Assembly (NCBI GenBank): GCA_000434335.1
Contig: FR878264.1
Coordinates: forward strand, 3,156 to 57,905
DNA length: 54,750 bases
Source: Clostridium sp. CAG:492
GTDB lineage: Bacteria; Bacillota; Clostridia; TANB77; CAG-508
Direction: 5' to 3'
Part shown: in pieces, positions 8,529 through 18,098 of the stretch
How positions within the stretch are numbered: position 1 is the stretch's first letter
Layout: each line of letters begins with the position of its first letter
Position numbers and translations under genes: made by a program
The notes under the pieces: generated by a model
Seen by the model: only the letters and a program-made list of their open reading frames with translations
Told to the model about the DNA's origin: nothing
The model's database searches: none

Positions 8529-8564
8529 AAAAAGCAGTTTCAATGCAAAAAGAAACTGCTTTTT
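8529..8564 (+). terminator. Terminator after rseP
   Basis: A 13-bp stem (AAAAAGCAGTTTC / GAAACTGCTTTTT) with a 10-base loop and T-rich end. Confidence 0.85.
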
Positions 8565-8654
8565 ATAATTTTATAAAACTTAAGAAAATTATAGATTTAT
8601 TTTCAAAAATGATATAAAATATACCAAGAAAAATCAAAAAGGAGTTGAAAAATC

Positions 8655-11600
8655 TTGTCAGAAGAAAAGGCTTTAAGAAAGATAGGTACGATTTTTGACG
8701 ATTTTAAGTGCAATACAAATATATTGAGTGCTAAAATTGAAAAAGTTAATTTATATAAAAAAACAAATTGTTTTGAAGTGTATTTGATCTCAGAAAAAAT
8801 TATAAATATTAAAGAAGTACATGCATTCGAAAAATTTTTAGTAAAAAGATTTAATTTAAGTGGTGCAACAATAAAAATAAGATATGAATTTGAGCCAGAA
8901 ATAGATGTACAAAATGAATGGGATAATATAGTTGATTATTTATCATACAGGTATCCAATGACAAAGGCAATTCTTAGAAATAGCGAAGTTCAAATAGATT
9001 CAAGTGTTATAAATGTTAATTTACATATGACAGGTAAAGATTTTTTAACTGCAAGAGGTATGAATAAAGTATTTGAAAATACTTTGGAAAATATATATGG
9101 CCAAAAATATAAAATTAACTTTGCCGAGTCAATTTCTGCAGAAGAAGAGCAAAAATATAAAGAATTTACAAAAAGCTTGGAAGACACAGCATTAACTGAG
9201 TTTGCCAAAAAAATGGAAGAGCATAAACTTGAAAAAGAAAAGAAAAAAGAAGAAAAAAGCAATAATAATGAAGATGACTTCGAAATAAAAAATGTAAATG
9301 CTCCAACATCAGATTCACTTCCTCCTTTGCCAGATGATAAAGATGCTCCACCAATACCTGAAGAAGAGCCAGAAGAGATAACACCACTAATATATGGTAG
9401 AAATCCTAATATTAAAGATCCATTTACAAAAGTTATTGATATTTCTGTTGATAGTGGAAAAATATGCTTAGAAGGTGAAATATTAAATTCAGAAGAGCGA
9501 TTATTAAAAAGTGGAAAAACATTATATGCATTTGATTTATATGATGGTTCAAGTACAATAACATGTAAAGCTTTTGTTGAAGAAGAAAAATTGAAAAAGT
9601 TTAAATCAAGAATGAAAGAAGCAAAAGGTGTAAGAATTGGAGGAACTGCACAATTTGATCCATTTTCTAAAGAACTTGGAGTAATTGCAAATACAATTGT
9701 GGAAACTGCAGGTGTGAAAAAAGAAATAAGAATGGATAATAGCAAAGTAAAAAGAGTAGAGCTTCATATGCATACAAAAATGAGTCAAATGGATGGTATG
9801 ACAAATGCAAAAGATTTAATTAAAAGAGCAATGAAATGGGGAATGAAATCTATTGCAATAACAGATCATGGTGTTGTTCAAGCTTTCCCAGAGGCACACA
9901 AATTACTAGGATATGATAATCCAGATATGAAAATAATTTATGGTGTTGAGGCATATTTAGTACCAGATAAACCATCAAATGTATCAAATCCAAAGGGACA
10001 GGATATTGATACAACATATTGTGTATTAGACCTAGAAACAACAGGTATTTCATTTAGAACGGAAAAAATAACTGAAATAGGAATTATGAAAGTAAAAAAC
10101 GGAGAGGTTATAGATGAATTTTCGACATTTGTTAATCCAGAAAAACCAATTCCACAAAAAGTTATAGATGTAACCCATATTACAGATGATATGGTTAAAG
10201 ATGCGCCAACAATCGACAAAATTCTACCAAAGGCATTAGAATTTATTGGTGATTCTGTAATAGTTGCACACAATGCTGATTTCGATGTTGGATTTTTAAA
10301 ACATAATTGTTTCCAATTAGGACTAAAATTAGAAAATACATATGTTGATACACTAAGATTAGCAAAAGATTTATTTCCAGATTACAAAAAATATAAATTA
10401 GGTATCATAGCTGAAAATTTAGGAATAAAAGTAGAAGTTGCACATAGAGCATTAGATGATGTTGATACAACAGTTAAAGTATTTAATGTAATGATTGATA
10501 TGTTAAAGGAAAAAGGTGCTAAAAAAATTGAAGATTTTGACACTGTTTGTGTTGATAAGTTAAGAAAAAAAGATGAGTACAAAAAATTACCTACATATCA
10601 CGCTATAATTCTTGCTAAAAATTATATAGGACTTAGAAATTTATATAAATTAATATCATATTCTCATTTAAATTATTTTTATAAAAAACCTCGTATTTTA
10701 AAATCTTTATACAGAAAATATTCTGAAGGATTAATATTAGGAAGTGCCTGTGAAGCAGGAGAATTATATAGAGCAATTGTTGCCGAAAAATCTGATGAAG
10801 AAATTGAGGAAATTGCAAAAGATTATGATTATTTAGAAATTCAACCAATTGGAAATAATATGTTTATGGTTAGAAATGGAACAGTTCCAGATACAAAGGC
10901 TCTTGAGGATATAAATAGAAAGATTGTTAATTTAGGTGAAAAATTAGATAAATTAGTTGTTGCAACATGTGATGTTCACTTTATGGATCCACAAGACGAA
11001 ATATATAGACGTATATTAATGGCAGGACAAGGATTTGATGATGCTGATGAGCAAGCTCCATTATATTTAAGAACAACAGAAGAAATGCTTGAAGAGTTTC
11101 AATATTTAGGTGAAGAAAAAGCATATGAAGTTGTTGTTACAAATACAAATAAAGTTTCTGATATGTGTGAAAAAATAAGTCCAATTTCACCAGAAAAATG
11201 TCCACCATATATCAATAATTGTGAACAAACAATTAAAACAATTGCATATGATAAAGCACATAAATTATATGGAGATGAATTACCTCCAATAGTTGAAGAT
11301 AGATTGGAAAAAGAGCTAAATTCTATTATAAAAAATGGTTTCTCCGTTATGTATATTATTGCACAAAAATTGGTTTGGAAATCAAATGCAGATGGATATA
11401 TAGTTGGTTCCAGAGGTTCTGTTGGTTCATCATTTGTTGCCAATATGACAGGTATTACAGAGGTTAATTCTCTTCCACCACATTATAGATGTCCAAAATG
11501 CAAATATTCAGATTTTACAGACTATGGATATGGAAATGGATTTGATCTTCCAGATAAAATGTGTCCTAAATGTGGTCATAGGTTAGATAAAGATGGTATG

Positions 11601-13088
11601 GATATTCCATTTGAAACATTCTTAGGATTTAATGGAGATAAAGAGCCAGATATCGATTTAAACTTCTCTGGTGAATATCAAGCAAAAGCTCATAAATATA
11701 CAGAAGTAATATTTGGTAAGGGAACAACTTTTAAAGCTGGAACAGTTGGTACAGTAGCTGATAAAACAGCATTTGGGTATGTAAAAAAATATTATGAGGA
11801 TAAAGGAATTCCAATAAATACACCAGAAGTTGTAAGAATTGCTCAAGGTTGTACAGGAATTAAAAGAACAACAGGACAGCATCCAGGTGGTATTATAGTT
11901 GTTCCCAAAGGCAGAGAAATCTTCGAATTTACACCAGTACAACACCCGGCAGATGATCCAAATTCAGATATCATAACAACACACTTTGATTATCACTCAA
12001 TAGATCAAAACTTGTTAAAGCTAGATATACTTGGACACGATGATCCAACAATGATAAGAATGCTATATGATATAACAGGTATGGATCCAACAAAAGTTCC
12101 TTTAGATGATAAAGATACAATGTCTATATTTTGCTCTACAGAAGCATTAGGAGTAACTCCAGAGCAAATACATAGTAAAGTAGGAAGTTTTGGAGTTCCA
12201 GAATTTGGTACAAAATTTGTTAGAGGTATGCTTGTAGATACAAAACCTTCAACTTTTGATGAATTAATTCGTATATCAGGTCTATCTCACGGTACAGATG
12301 TGTGGCTTGGAAATGCACAAACATTAATAGAAGAAGGAACAGTAACACTTCAAGAATCTATATGTTGTCGTGATGATATTATGATTTATTTGATTAAAAA
12401 AGGAGTTCCACCAAACCCATCATTTAAAATAATGGAAACAGTACGTAAAGGTAAAGCATTAAAAGACCCAGCGAAATGGGAAGAATATAAAGCATTAATG
12501 AAAGAGCATGATGTACCAGATTGGTATATAAAATCATGTGAAAAAATAAAATACATGTTCCCCAAAGCCCATGCAGCAGCATATGTAACAAATGCATTTA
12601 GAATAGCATGGTATAAAGTTCATATTCCAAAAGCATATTACGCAGCATATTTTACAATAAGAGCAGATGCATTTGATGCAGATATAATGTGTAATGGAAA
12701 AGAAAGAGCTAAAAATAAAATGAAAGAAATAGAGCTAAAAGGAAATGGAGCATCAAAAACAGACCAAGATACATACCAAGTACTAGAGCTAATATTAGAA
12801 TTCTATGAAAGAGGATTAAACTTCTTACCAGTAGATTTATACAAATCAGACTCAAAAAAATTCATAGTAGAAAATGATGGAGTAAGACCACCATTCAACA
12901 AAATACCAGGATTTGGAACAGTAGCAGCCGAAAGTTTAGTAGAAGCACGAAAAGACGGAAAATTCATGTCAATAAACGACCTAAAAATAAGAGCAAAAAT
13001 AGGAGACAAAGCAATAGAAGTACTAAAAACAACAGGCTGTCTACAAGGTATGAGTCAAAGTAACCAATTAAGCCTATTTGACTTTTAA
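8655..13088 (+). CDS. polC: DNA polymerase III alpha subunit, Gram-positive type PolC
   Basis: 1477 residues, a full-size PolC, the leading-strand replicase of Firmicutes. Domains in order: N-terminal tau-interacting region; OB-fold (~250-350); PHP domain starting VELHMHTKMSQMDG (~370); inserted DEDD 3'-5' exonuclease from VLDLETTG (~456) through AHNADFDVGF and HRALDDVDTT; a CPKC...CPKC zinc ribbon (~945-975); and the polymerase core with PDIDLNFSGEYQ (~998). The C-terminus ends NQLSLFDF, a beta-clamp-binding-like peptide. TTG start 10 bases after GGAG. A Pro/Glu-rich linker (~215-245) precedes the OB-fold. Confidence 0.97.
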   Translation: MSEEKALRKIGTIFDDFKCNTNILSAKIEKVNLYKKTNCFEVYLISEKIINIKEVHAFEKFLVKRFNLSGATIKIRYEFEPEIDVQNEWDNIVDYLSYRYPMTKAILRNSEVQIDSSVINVNLHMTGKDFLTARGMNKVFENTLENIYGQKYKINFAESISAEEEQKYKEFTKSLEDTALTEFAKKMEEHKLEKEKKKEEKSNNNEDDFEIKNVNAPTSDSLPPLPDDKDAPPIPEEEPEEITPLIYGRNPNIKDPFTKVIDISVDSGKICLEGEILNSEERLLKSGKTLYAFDLYDGSSTITCKAFVEEEKLKKFKSRMKEAKGVRIGGTAQFDPFSKELGVIANTIVETAGVKKEIRMDNSKVKRVELHMHTKMSQMDGMTNAKDLIKRAMKWGMKSIAITDHGVVQAFPEAHKLLGYDNPDMKIIYGVEAYLVPDKPSNVSNPKGQDIDTTYCVLDLETTGISFRTEKITEIGIMKVKNGEVIDEFSTFVNPEKPIPQKVIDVTHITDDMVKDAPTIDKILPKALEFIGDSVIVAHNADFDVGFLKHNCFQLGLKLENTYVDTLRLAKDLFPDYKKYKLGIIAENLGIKVEVAHRALDDVDTTVKVFNVMIDMLKEKGAKKIEDFDTVCVDKLRKKDEYKKLPTYHAIILAKNYIGLRNLYKLISYSHLNYFYKKPRILKSLYRKYSEGLILGSACEAGELYRAIVAEKSDEEIEEIAKDYDYLEIQPIGNNMFMVRNGTVPDTKALEDINRKIVNLGEKLDKLVVATCDVHFMDPQDEIYRRILMAGQGFDDADEQAPLYLRTTEEMLEEFQYLGEEKAYEVVVTNTNKVSDMCEKISPISPEKCPPYINNCEQTIKTIAYDKAHKLYGDELPPIVEDRLEKELNSIIKNGFSVMYIIAQKLVWKSNADGYIVGSRGSVGSSFVANMTGITEVNSLPPHYRCPKCKYSDFTDYGYGNGFDLPDKMCPKCGHRLDKDGMDIPFETFLGFNGDKEPDIDLNFSGEYQAKAHKYTEVIFGKGTTFKAGTVGTVADKTAFGYVKKYYEDKGIPINTPEVVRIAQGCTGIKRTTGQHPGGIIVVPKGREIFEFTPVQHPADDPNSDIITTHFDYHSIDQNLLKLDILGHDDPTMIRMLYDITGMDPTKVPLDDKDTMSIFCSTEALGVTPEQIHSKVGSFGVPEFGTKFVRGMLVDTKPSTFDELIRISGLSHGTDVWLGNAQTLIEEGTVTLQESICCRDDIMIYLIKKGVPPNPSFKIMETVRKGKALKDPAKWEEYKALMKEHDVPDWYIKSCEKIKYMFPKAHAAAYVTNAFRIAWYKVHIPKAYYAAYFTIRADAFDADIMCNGKERAKNKMKEIELKGNGASKTDQDTYQVLELILEFYERGLNFLPVDLYKSDSKKFIVENDGVRPPFNKIPGFGTVAAESLVEARKDGKFMSINDLKIRAKIGDKAIEVLKTTGCLQGMSQSNQLSLFDF

Positions 13089-13123
13089 AACCAAATGAGG
13101 TAAAATATAAAGAGTTAACATAA

Positions 13124-13170
13124 AAGACAGAGACAAAAATACCAATATTGAATCTCTGTCTTAATTTTTT
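13124..13170 (+). terminator. Terminator after polC
   Basis: 10-bp stem (AAGACAGAGA / TCTCTGTCTT) with a ~19-base loop followed by TTAATTTTTT. Confidence 0.75.
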
Positions 13171-13180
13171 GAAAAATAGT

Positions 13181-13311
13181 GAAAAATAGGGACGGTCCTG
13201 AAAAATAGGGACGGTCTTGTTTGACACATCTTGAGATTGTTGTCAATGGGGACGGTTCTTCTTGACACATCCTGAGATGTCAATGGGGGCTCTTGACACA
13301 TCCTAAGATAT
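13181..13311 (+). repeat. Tandem cluster of degenerate REP-like repeats
   Basis: Four imperfect copies of the GGGACGGTTCTT repeat in one block: partial copies at 13189 and 13207, a good copy at 13241-13268 (TGTCAATGGGGACGGTTCTT then CTTGACA) and a deleted copy at 13278-13300. The units are joined by a recurring TTGACACATCCTGAGAT segment. This is the only tandem block of the family here. Confidence 0.75.
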
Positions 13312-13352
13312 TAATTAAGAAGAGAATTTTTTTCAATAGGAAAGGAGGAAGT

Positions 13353-13661
13353 ATGATAAATATAGATGCAGATGCAATTTTTTCAGTAAAATCTTTTATA
13401 ATATATTTGATTGCAATAAATATAATAACTTTTTTAGTAATGGGATTAGATAAATGGAAGGCTAAACATGGCTCTTGGAGAATTCAAGAAGCAACATTAT
13501 TTACTCTAGTATTATTTGGAGGAGGAATTGGTGGAATATTAGGTATGATAGTATTTCATCACAAAACAAAAAAAGCAAAATTTCAAATAGGCTTTCCAGC
13601 AATATTATTAACCGAAGCGGCATTTATTATTTATGGTTTTGTCGTAAATAGTAGAATGTAA
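13353..13661 (+). CDS. Small DUF1294-family membrane protein
   Basis: 102 residues, three to four membrane segments. It matches the DUF1294 pattern as I recall it: GLDKWKAKHGSWRIQE after the first helix, a Gly-rich helix GGGIGGILGM, and FHHKTKKAKFQ. Function unknown in the family. The start at 13353 follows AAAGGAGGAAGT; an in-frame ATG at 13293 lies inside the REP block and has no site. Stand-alone between polC and glyQS. Confidence 0.8.
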   Translation: MINIDADAIFSVKSFIIYLIAINIITFLVMGLDKWKAKHGSWRIQEATLFTLVLFGGGIGGILGMIVFHHKTKKAKFQIGFPAILLTEAAFIIYGFVVNSRM

Positions 13662-13742
13662 AATTATGTAAAATGATAGATGAATAATATTTTAGAAAAA
13701 AGAAATATACATAATGAATTGTTAAATCGACTTATTTCGACA

Positions 13743-13846
13743 TGTGGAAAACAATGTGAATAACTTTGTACAAACACATCAGTAAAAACAGTTATTCACA
13801 GAGTTATCCACATTATCCACAACCCTGTGGATAACATTGAGGATAA
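13743..13846. promoter_or_regulatory. DnaA-box cluster (oriC-like or DnaA-titration locus)
   Basis: Seven boxes in 104 bases. Perfect TTATCCACA at 13804-13812 and 13813-13821, with its complement at 13826-13834, so the last two form a perfect inverted pair around ACCC. One-mismatch boxes at 13743 (TGTGGAAAA), 13755 (TGTGAATAA), 13792 (TTATTCACA) and 13838 (TGAGGATAA). AT-rich DNA follows to 13980. No dnaA or dnaN is in the window and gene direction does not switch here. Confidence 0.75.
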
Positions 13847-13943
13847 CATAAAGTAACACTAAAACTGAAATCAGTCAAACCAAGTGTTCGCAAAGCTTTC
13901 AGCGTTTTTATTTTTTTTTGTAAAGAAGTTTAAAATATAAGTA

Positions 13944-13971
13944 TTGACATATTTTCAAAACATGATAAAAT
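13944..13971 (+). promoter_or_regulatory. glyQS promoter
   Basis: Consensus TTGACA (13944-13949), 16-base spacer, TAAAAT (13966-13971), just ahead of the T-box leader. Confidence 0.75.
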
Positions 13972-13977
13972 ATTACC

Positions 13978-14207
13978 ATAAAATGCGATGAAAAAGAATG
14001 AATATAACTTCAATTAAAAGAGAGCTAATGGTTGGTGGAAATTAGTAATATGAATTATATGTGGAGCTTTGGAGCATAAAAAAAAAGAGAGGATAGAAAT
14101 TTCAATACAATATGTTTCTTTAATGTATTTGAAATCAATATCAATTAGGGTGGAACCGCGGAAAAAAATATTTCGTCCCTAGCTTTATAGGCTAGTGGGC
14201 GTTTTTT
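13978..14207 (+). promoter_or_regulatory. T-box riboswitch, glycyl type
   Basis: Leader of glyQS. Stem I features are visible: AGAGAGC near 14020, GGTTGGTGGAAA in the apical part, and GGAGCTTTGGAGC at 14063-14075, where GGA is a plausible Gly specifier codon. The T-box core AGGGTGGAACCGCG is at 14147-14160. The competing terminator (CGTCCCTAGC / GCTAGTGGGCG, 14174-14201) is followed by TTTTTT. Uncharged tRNA-Gly pairing with the core would block termination and raise synthetase expression. Confidence 0.93.
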
Positions 14208-14275
14208 GTATTTAAAATAAAATCTACTAAAATACAACAATAACCACAGCCGAAAAAATAAAGGAGGTTTTTTAT

Positions 14276-15658
14276 ATGGTAGATTCAATGGAAAAAATTG
14301 TAAGTTTATGCAAAAACAGAGGATTTATATATCCTGGTTCAGAAATTTATGGAGGTTTAGCTAATACTTGGGATTACGGTCCTTTAGGTTCAGAGCTAAA
14401 AAACAACGTAAAAAAAGCATGGCAAAAGAAATTCATACAAGAATGTAAATACAATGTAGGACTAGATGCTGCAATATTTATGAATCCTGAAACTTGGGTT
14501 GCAACAGGACATGTTGGAGGTTTTAGTGATCCATTAATAGATTGTAAAGAATGTAAAACAAGACATAGAGCAGATAAATTAATAGAAGAATGGGCAACTC
14601 AAAATGGTCAAGACTTAGTTGCAGATGGTTGGTCTGATGAGGAAATGATTAAATTTATGGATGATCACAATATAAATTGTCCAAACTGTGGAAAGCACAA
14701 TTTTACAGGAATTCGTAAATTCAATCTAATGTTCAAAACATTCCAAGGTGTAACAGAAGATTCAACATCACAAATATATTTAAGACCAGAAACAGCACAA
14801 GGTATATTTGTAAATTTCAAAAATGTAATGAGAACTACAAGAAGAAAACTACCAACAGGTATAGCTCAAATTGGTAAAGCCTTCAGAAATGAAATAACAC
14901 CAGGTAACTTTACATTTAGAACTCGTGAGTTTGAGCAAATGGAATTAGAATTTTTCTGTAAACCAGGTTCAAATAAAGAATGGTTCAAATATTGGGAAGA
15001 ATTCTGCAAAAATTGGTTATTATCACTTGGAATGGATGAGAACAACATTCGTCTAAGACAACATAGTAAAGAAGAGCTTGTTTTCTATAGTGAAGGAACA
15101 ACAGATATAGAATTCAAATTCCCATTTGGTTGGGGAGAGCTATGGGGAATATCTGATAGAACAAACTACGATTTATCAAAACATATGGAACATTCAAAAC
15201 AAGATTTATCATACTTAGATCCAGAAACAAATGAAAAATATATACCATATGTAATAGAGCCATCACTAGGATGCGATAGAGCTACACTTGCATTTTTATG
15301 TAACAGCTATGAAGAAGAAGAAATTGCAGAAGGTGACACAAGAACAGTATTACATTTACATCCAGCATTAGCACCATACAAAGTTGCTGTACTTCCACTA
15401 TCTAAAAAATTAAGTGAAAAAGCTACAGAAGTATATGAAAAATTAGCAAAAGACTTCATGTGTGACTACGACGAAGCGGGAAGTATCGGAAAAAGATACA
15501 GAAGAGAAGACGAAATAGGAACACCATATTGTGTAACAATAGACTTTGATACATTAGAAGATAACCAAGTTACTATAAGAGACAGAGATACAATGGAACA
15601 AGTTAGAGTTTCAATAGATGAACTAAACAATTGGGTAAAAAATAAAATAGAATTTTAA
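14276..15658 (+). CDS. glyQS: Glycyl-tRNA synthetase, dimeric single-chain type
   Basis: 460 residues, class II synthetase charging tRNA-Gly, of the eukaryote/archaea-like alpha2 form rather than the bacterial GlyQ+GlyS tetramer. N-terminal GGLANTWDYGPLG; a Cys-pair insert (DCKECKTRHRADK ... CPNCGKHNF) that probably binds zinc; class II motif 2 region RPETAQGIFVNFKN and FRNEITPGNFTFRTREFEQM; motif 3 PSLGCDRATLAFL; and a C-terminal anticodon-binding domain with APYKVAVLPL. AAGGAGG lies 8 bases before the ATG. Controlled by the T-box upstream. Confidence 0.96.
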   Translation: MVDSMEKIVSLCKNRGFIYPGSEIYGGLANTWDYGPLGSELKNNVKKAWQKKFIQECKYNVGLDAAIFMNPETWVATGHVGGFSDPLIDCKECKTRHRADKLIEEWATQNGQDLVADGWSDEEMIKFMDDHNINCPNCGKHNFTGIRKFNLMFKTFQGVTEDSTSQIYLRPETAQGIFVNFKNVMRTTRRKLPTGIAQIGKAFRNEITPGNFTFRTREFEQMELEFFCKPGSNKEWFKYWEEFCKNWLLSLGMDENNIRLRQHSKEELVFYSEGTTDIEFKFPFGWGELWGISDRTNYDLSKHMEHSKQDLSYLDPETNEKYIPYVIEPSLGCDRATLAFLCNSYEEEEIAEGDTRTVLHLHPALAPYKVAVLPLSKKLSEKATEVYEKLAKDFMCDYDEAGSIGKRYRREDEIGTPYCVTIDFDTLEDNQVTIRDRDTMEQVRVSIDELNNWVKNKIEF

Positions 15659-16002
15659 ATAAAATCCAAAAATATGTCAATGGTTGTCAATAGGTGTCAA
15701 TGGGGACGGTTCTTTTTGACAACCACAAAAACAAAACATAAACAGTTGACACACTGAAAATTATTTTCTTATTATGGAAAGTAAATAAAAAGAAAAGATG
15801 AAGGAAGAAATAGATACGGTTCTTGCAAGTGTTTGCAAGGAACCTTAAATCACTAAATAAAAAAAGAGTTGAAGCAATTGATTTTGAGCGATTAAAAGGA
15901 AAGTGCATAAAATTACTTGACATATACACAGTAAATTGTGATAGAATTATGATATATCAAACTGAAATGTTACAATAAAATTTTATAAGGAGAATATAAA
16001 TC
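15659..16002. other. Gene-free interval between glyQS and the HEFTH gene
   Basis: Holds the REP copy at 15695, a near-perfect hairpin at 15819-15845 (GGTTCTTGCAA / TTGCAAGGAACC) and a weak promoter (TTGACA at 15917, TAGAAT at 15942 with an upstream TG) before the gene at 16003. No ORF with a ribosome site seen. Confidence 0.5.
15695..15723 (+). repeat. REP-like repeat copy
   Basis: Complete copy: TGTCAATGGGGACGGTTCTT followed by TTTGACAA, preceded by two truncated TGTCAAT units at 15675-15698. It sits 36 bases after glyQS. Confidence 0.85.
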
Positions 16003-17085
16003 ATGGAAAGTTTAAAGGAATATAGACCTAGTATAATTAATAAACTAAAATTATTTCTAAGCAGAATTGAGCAAAGAAAAACAATTGAAAAAAATTTAGA
16101 TAAATTAGATATTAGTTTATTTTCTTCCAATAATATTGATTATATAATACAAAATAAAGAAAAATTTAAAGCTGCAAGCGGTATGCCAGAGCCACAAAAG
16201 GAAATTATGACTATTGATGATAAGCTTGGAATAGTAATGGACTTTTTCAATGATTTAAATTCTAGTTTAGGGAAAAAAGTTGAAGATACATATTTAAAAT
16301 ATAAAACGCAAATTTATTTTGATGAGTGCAGTGATAAAAATAGAGAAATTGGTGATGGTTTCACTAGCGGACATAATAGAAGTACATCCATTATGTGTGG
16401 CGATGGTATTGAAAGACCAAATCTTATAGCAAGAATTTGTACCAATAAAAATAATGCATTAGATATATACAATATAGCTCATGAATTCACACATATATTG
16501 CTAAACGAAAATACTAAAGGAAAAAACATTAGTGCTGAAAATCAAGAAATTGCAACTAGATTTACAGAAATCTTGTTAGGCGAATATATGGAAAAAAGAA
16601 AAATTATCACAACAGAAGACAAAGAAAATCACAACATAAGTATATCAGGCGAAATAGATAAAGCATATCAGCTCAATGAATATAGGATTTTAAGGAATCT
16701 AATTAAAAACAATGGAAATAAATTTGATAAGAAATTAGAAAGAACATGCATTTCTAAATATTGCAAAGGAAATAAAAACTGGTATTACCAAATATTATCA
16801 AACATCGCATATAGATTAGAAAGAACCGGCAAAGTAGACGGTTTTCAAAATTACTTAAGATTTGTTAATTCTGCAGCAGAATGTGATAGATTAAAACAAG
16901 CATATATTGAAAATCCCGATTTAATAAAAAAAGCCTTTTCTCAATGTTTGATGAGTCATCATAGTATTACTTACAATGATGTAGTGAAAAAGATGGATAT
17001 AATTAAGTATGAAGATAGGACAAAAAAATTGAACATTGAAAGGGCGGATAGTAGTGAAATAGAAGAACAAGACATTATAAGATAA
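16003..17085 (+). CDS. Putative zinc metalloprotease-like protein (HEFTH)
   Basis: 360 residues, unrecognised overall. Residues ~160-172 read NIAHEFTHILLNE, a clean HExxH zincin motif; Glu residues about 25 further on (QEIATRFTEILLGEYME) could give the third ligand, as in gluzincins. There is no signal peptide or membrane segment, so it would act in the cytosol. The N-terminal 60 residues are helical and basic. Start 16003 follows AAGGAGAATATAAATC. It stands alone between two REP copies and is followed by a terminator. Proteolysis is inferred from the motif only. Similar HEXTH proteins occur in toxin-antitoxin and phage contexts, but I see no partner gene. Confidence 0.7.
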   Translation: MESLKEYRPSIINKLKLFLSRIEQRKTIEKNLDKLDISLFSSNNIDYIIQNKEKFKAASGMPEPQKEIMTIDDKLGIVMDFFNDLNSSLGKKVEDTYLKYKTQIYFDECSDKNREIGDGFTSGHNRSTSIMCGDGIERPNLIARICTNKNNALDIYNIAHEFTHILLNENTKGKNISAENQEIATRFTEILLGEYMEKRKIITTEDKENHNISISGEIDKAYQLNEYRILRNLIKNNGNKFDKKLERTCISKYCKGNKNWYYQILSNIAYRLERTGKVDGFQNYLRFVNSAAECDRLKQAYIENPDLIKKAFSQCLMSHHSITYNDVVKKMDIIKYEDRTKKLNIERADSSEIEEQDIIR

Positions 17086-17097
17086 TATGTCAATATG

Positions 17098-17125
17098 TGT
17101 CAATAGGGACGGTTCTTTTTGACAA
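17098..17125 (+). repeat. REP-like repeat copy
   Basis: TGTCAATAGGGACGGTTCTT then TTTGACAA, 12 bases after the stop of the HEFTH gene. With the inverted copy at 18099 it brackets the RAYT gene. Confidence 0.85.
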
Positions 17126-17128
17126 CCA

Positions 17129-17158
17129 CAAAAACTACAGAAAAATTCTGTAGTTTTT
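17129..17158 (+). terminator. Terminator after the HEFTH gene
   Basis: AAAACTACAGAA / TTCTGTAGTTTT perfect stem with a short loop and trailing T. Confidence 0.8.
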
Positions 17159-17284
17159 CATTGCAAAATATAGTGGAAATTTATGAGAGAAAAATTTGCC
17201 ACCTATTGCTTAACAGATACTTTTTACATCAAAAATAAAGAAAAATCTAGATACATACGAAATTATTCAATTATAAATATTAAC

Positions 17285-17989
17285 CTAAGAGCTATTGTAT
17301 AACCTTCTAATCGTTTCTCTTCCAATATTTAATTCTTTTGAAATATTTCGTAAAGAAATATGTTTTTTATCTTTCAATAATCTTATAAGATCTGATAAAA
17401 TAATTTTATTATTTTTTAATTCAGAAGTATCTATATGATAATCCACTAAAAATTTTCTGATAAAATCTTTGCACTCAGTATCATTATTTTTATCATCATC
17501 CACGTCGATAAAGATATATTCATCATCCAAATCTTCATTATCTAAATCCTCATTGATTTTTTTATAATTTGAATAAGGATAATCTTCGGCTCTTTTGCAA
17601 ATACTAGCTTTTACAGGATTATTATATATATAATTTATGCAATTATATAAATGTTTCTTATTGTAGATTCCCTCAGACTTATATCTATCTCGAAAAACAT
17701 AGCCTACTCTATTGTATTTTTTATTATAGTACATACTATATCGTATGTTAAGACGCTGCATGTATTTGCTAAGATCTTTTAAACTATTAGATTCAATTAA
17801 AATATGTGTATGATTATTCATAATACAATAAGCAATTATATTAATTTTATGTTCAGTAAGTAAATCATACATTATTTTTATATAATATTTAATATCTTGT
17901 GCTTCATCGAAAATATAGCTTTTATTAATTCCTTGAGTAATAATATGAAAAAAAGATGTTTGAATAAAATTTCTTGGTTGTCTTGACAT
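17285..17989 (-). CDS. REP-associated tyrosine transposase (RAYT, Y1/IS200-like HUH family)
   Basis: 234 residues. N-terminal Y1 transposase fold: FHIITQGINKSYIFDE, the HUH-type metal motif in MNNHTHILIE (here H-T-H), the catalytic-Tyr helix LNIRYSMYYNKKYNRVG, and YVFRDRYKSEGI as in RAYTs. An acidic linker (NEDLDNEDLDDEYIFIDVDD) precedes a C-terminal helix-turn-helix (SLRNISKELNIGRETIRRL). AAGGAG lies 6 bases upstream. RAYTs process REP single-strand hairpins; the flanking REP copies at 17098 and 18099 in opposite orientation match that role. No complete IS ends are seen, so it behaves as a domesticated REPtron. Confidence 0.9.
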   Translation of the reverse strand: MSRQPRNFIQTSFFHIITQGINKSYIFDEAQDIKYYIKIMYDLLTEHKINIIAYCIMNNHTHILIESNSLKDLSKYMQRLNIRYSMYYNKKYNRVGYVFRDRYKSEGIYNKKHLYNCINYIYNNPVKASICKRAEDYPYSNYKKINEDLDNEDLDDEYIFIDVDDDKNNDTECKDFIRKFLVDYHIDTSELKNNKIILSDLIRLLKDKKHISLRNISKELNIGRETIRRLYNSS

Positions 17990-18098
17990 AAATTCTCCTT
18001 AATATTGTGAAAATAAAATTATATATATAATATCATAAGAATAATAAAAAAAATGTCGAAATCTGCTTTACTACATGATTTTTTTTTAATAGACAAAG

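Noticed and set aside
8655..13088. Glu codon GAG seems to be used mainly before codons starting with C (frequent GAGCTA, GAGCCA, GAGCAT)
   Set aside because: A visible codon-context trend in many genes, but not counted against expectation, and more likely mutational or translational bias than a discrete feature.
13743..13846. Definite chromosomal oriC
   Set aside because: No dnaA, dnaN or rpmH nearby and no strand switch; kept only as a DnaA-box cluster.
15687..15929. Short ORFs ending in residues like KRTVPIDT, here and at 27252-27485
   Set aside because: They are translations of the complement of the REP-like repeat and lack ribosome sites.
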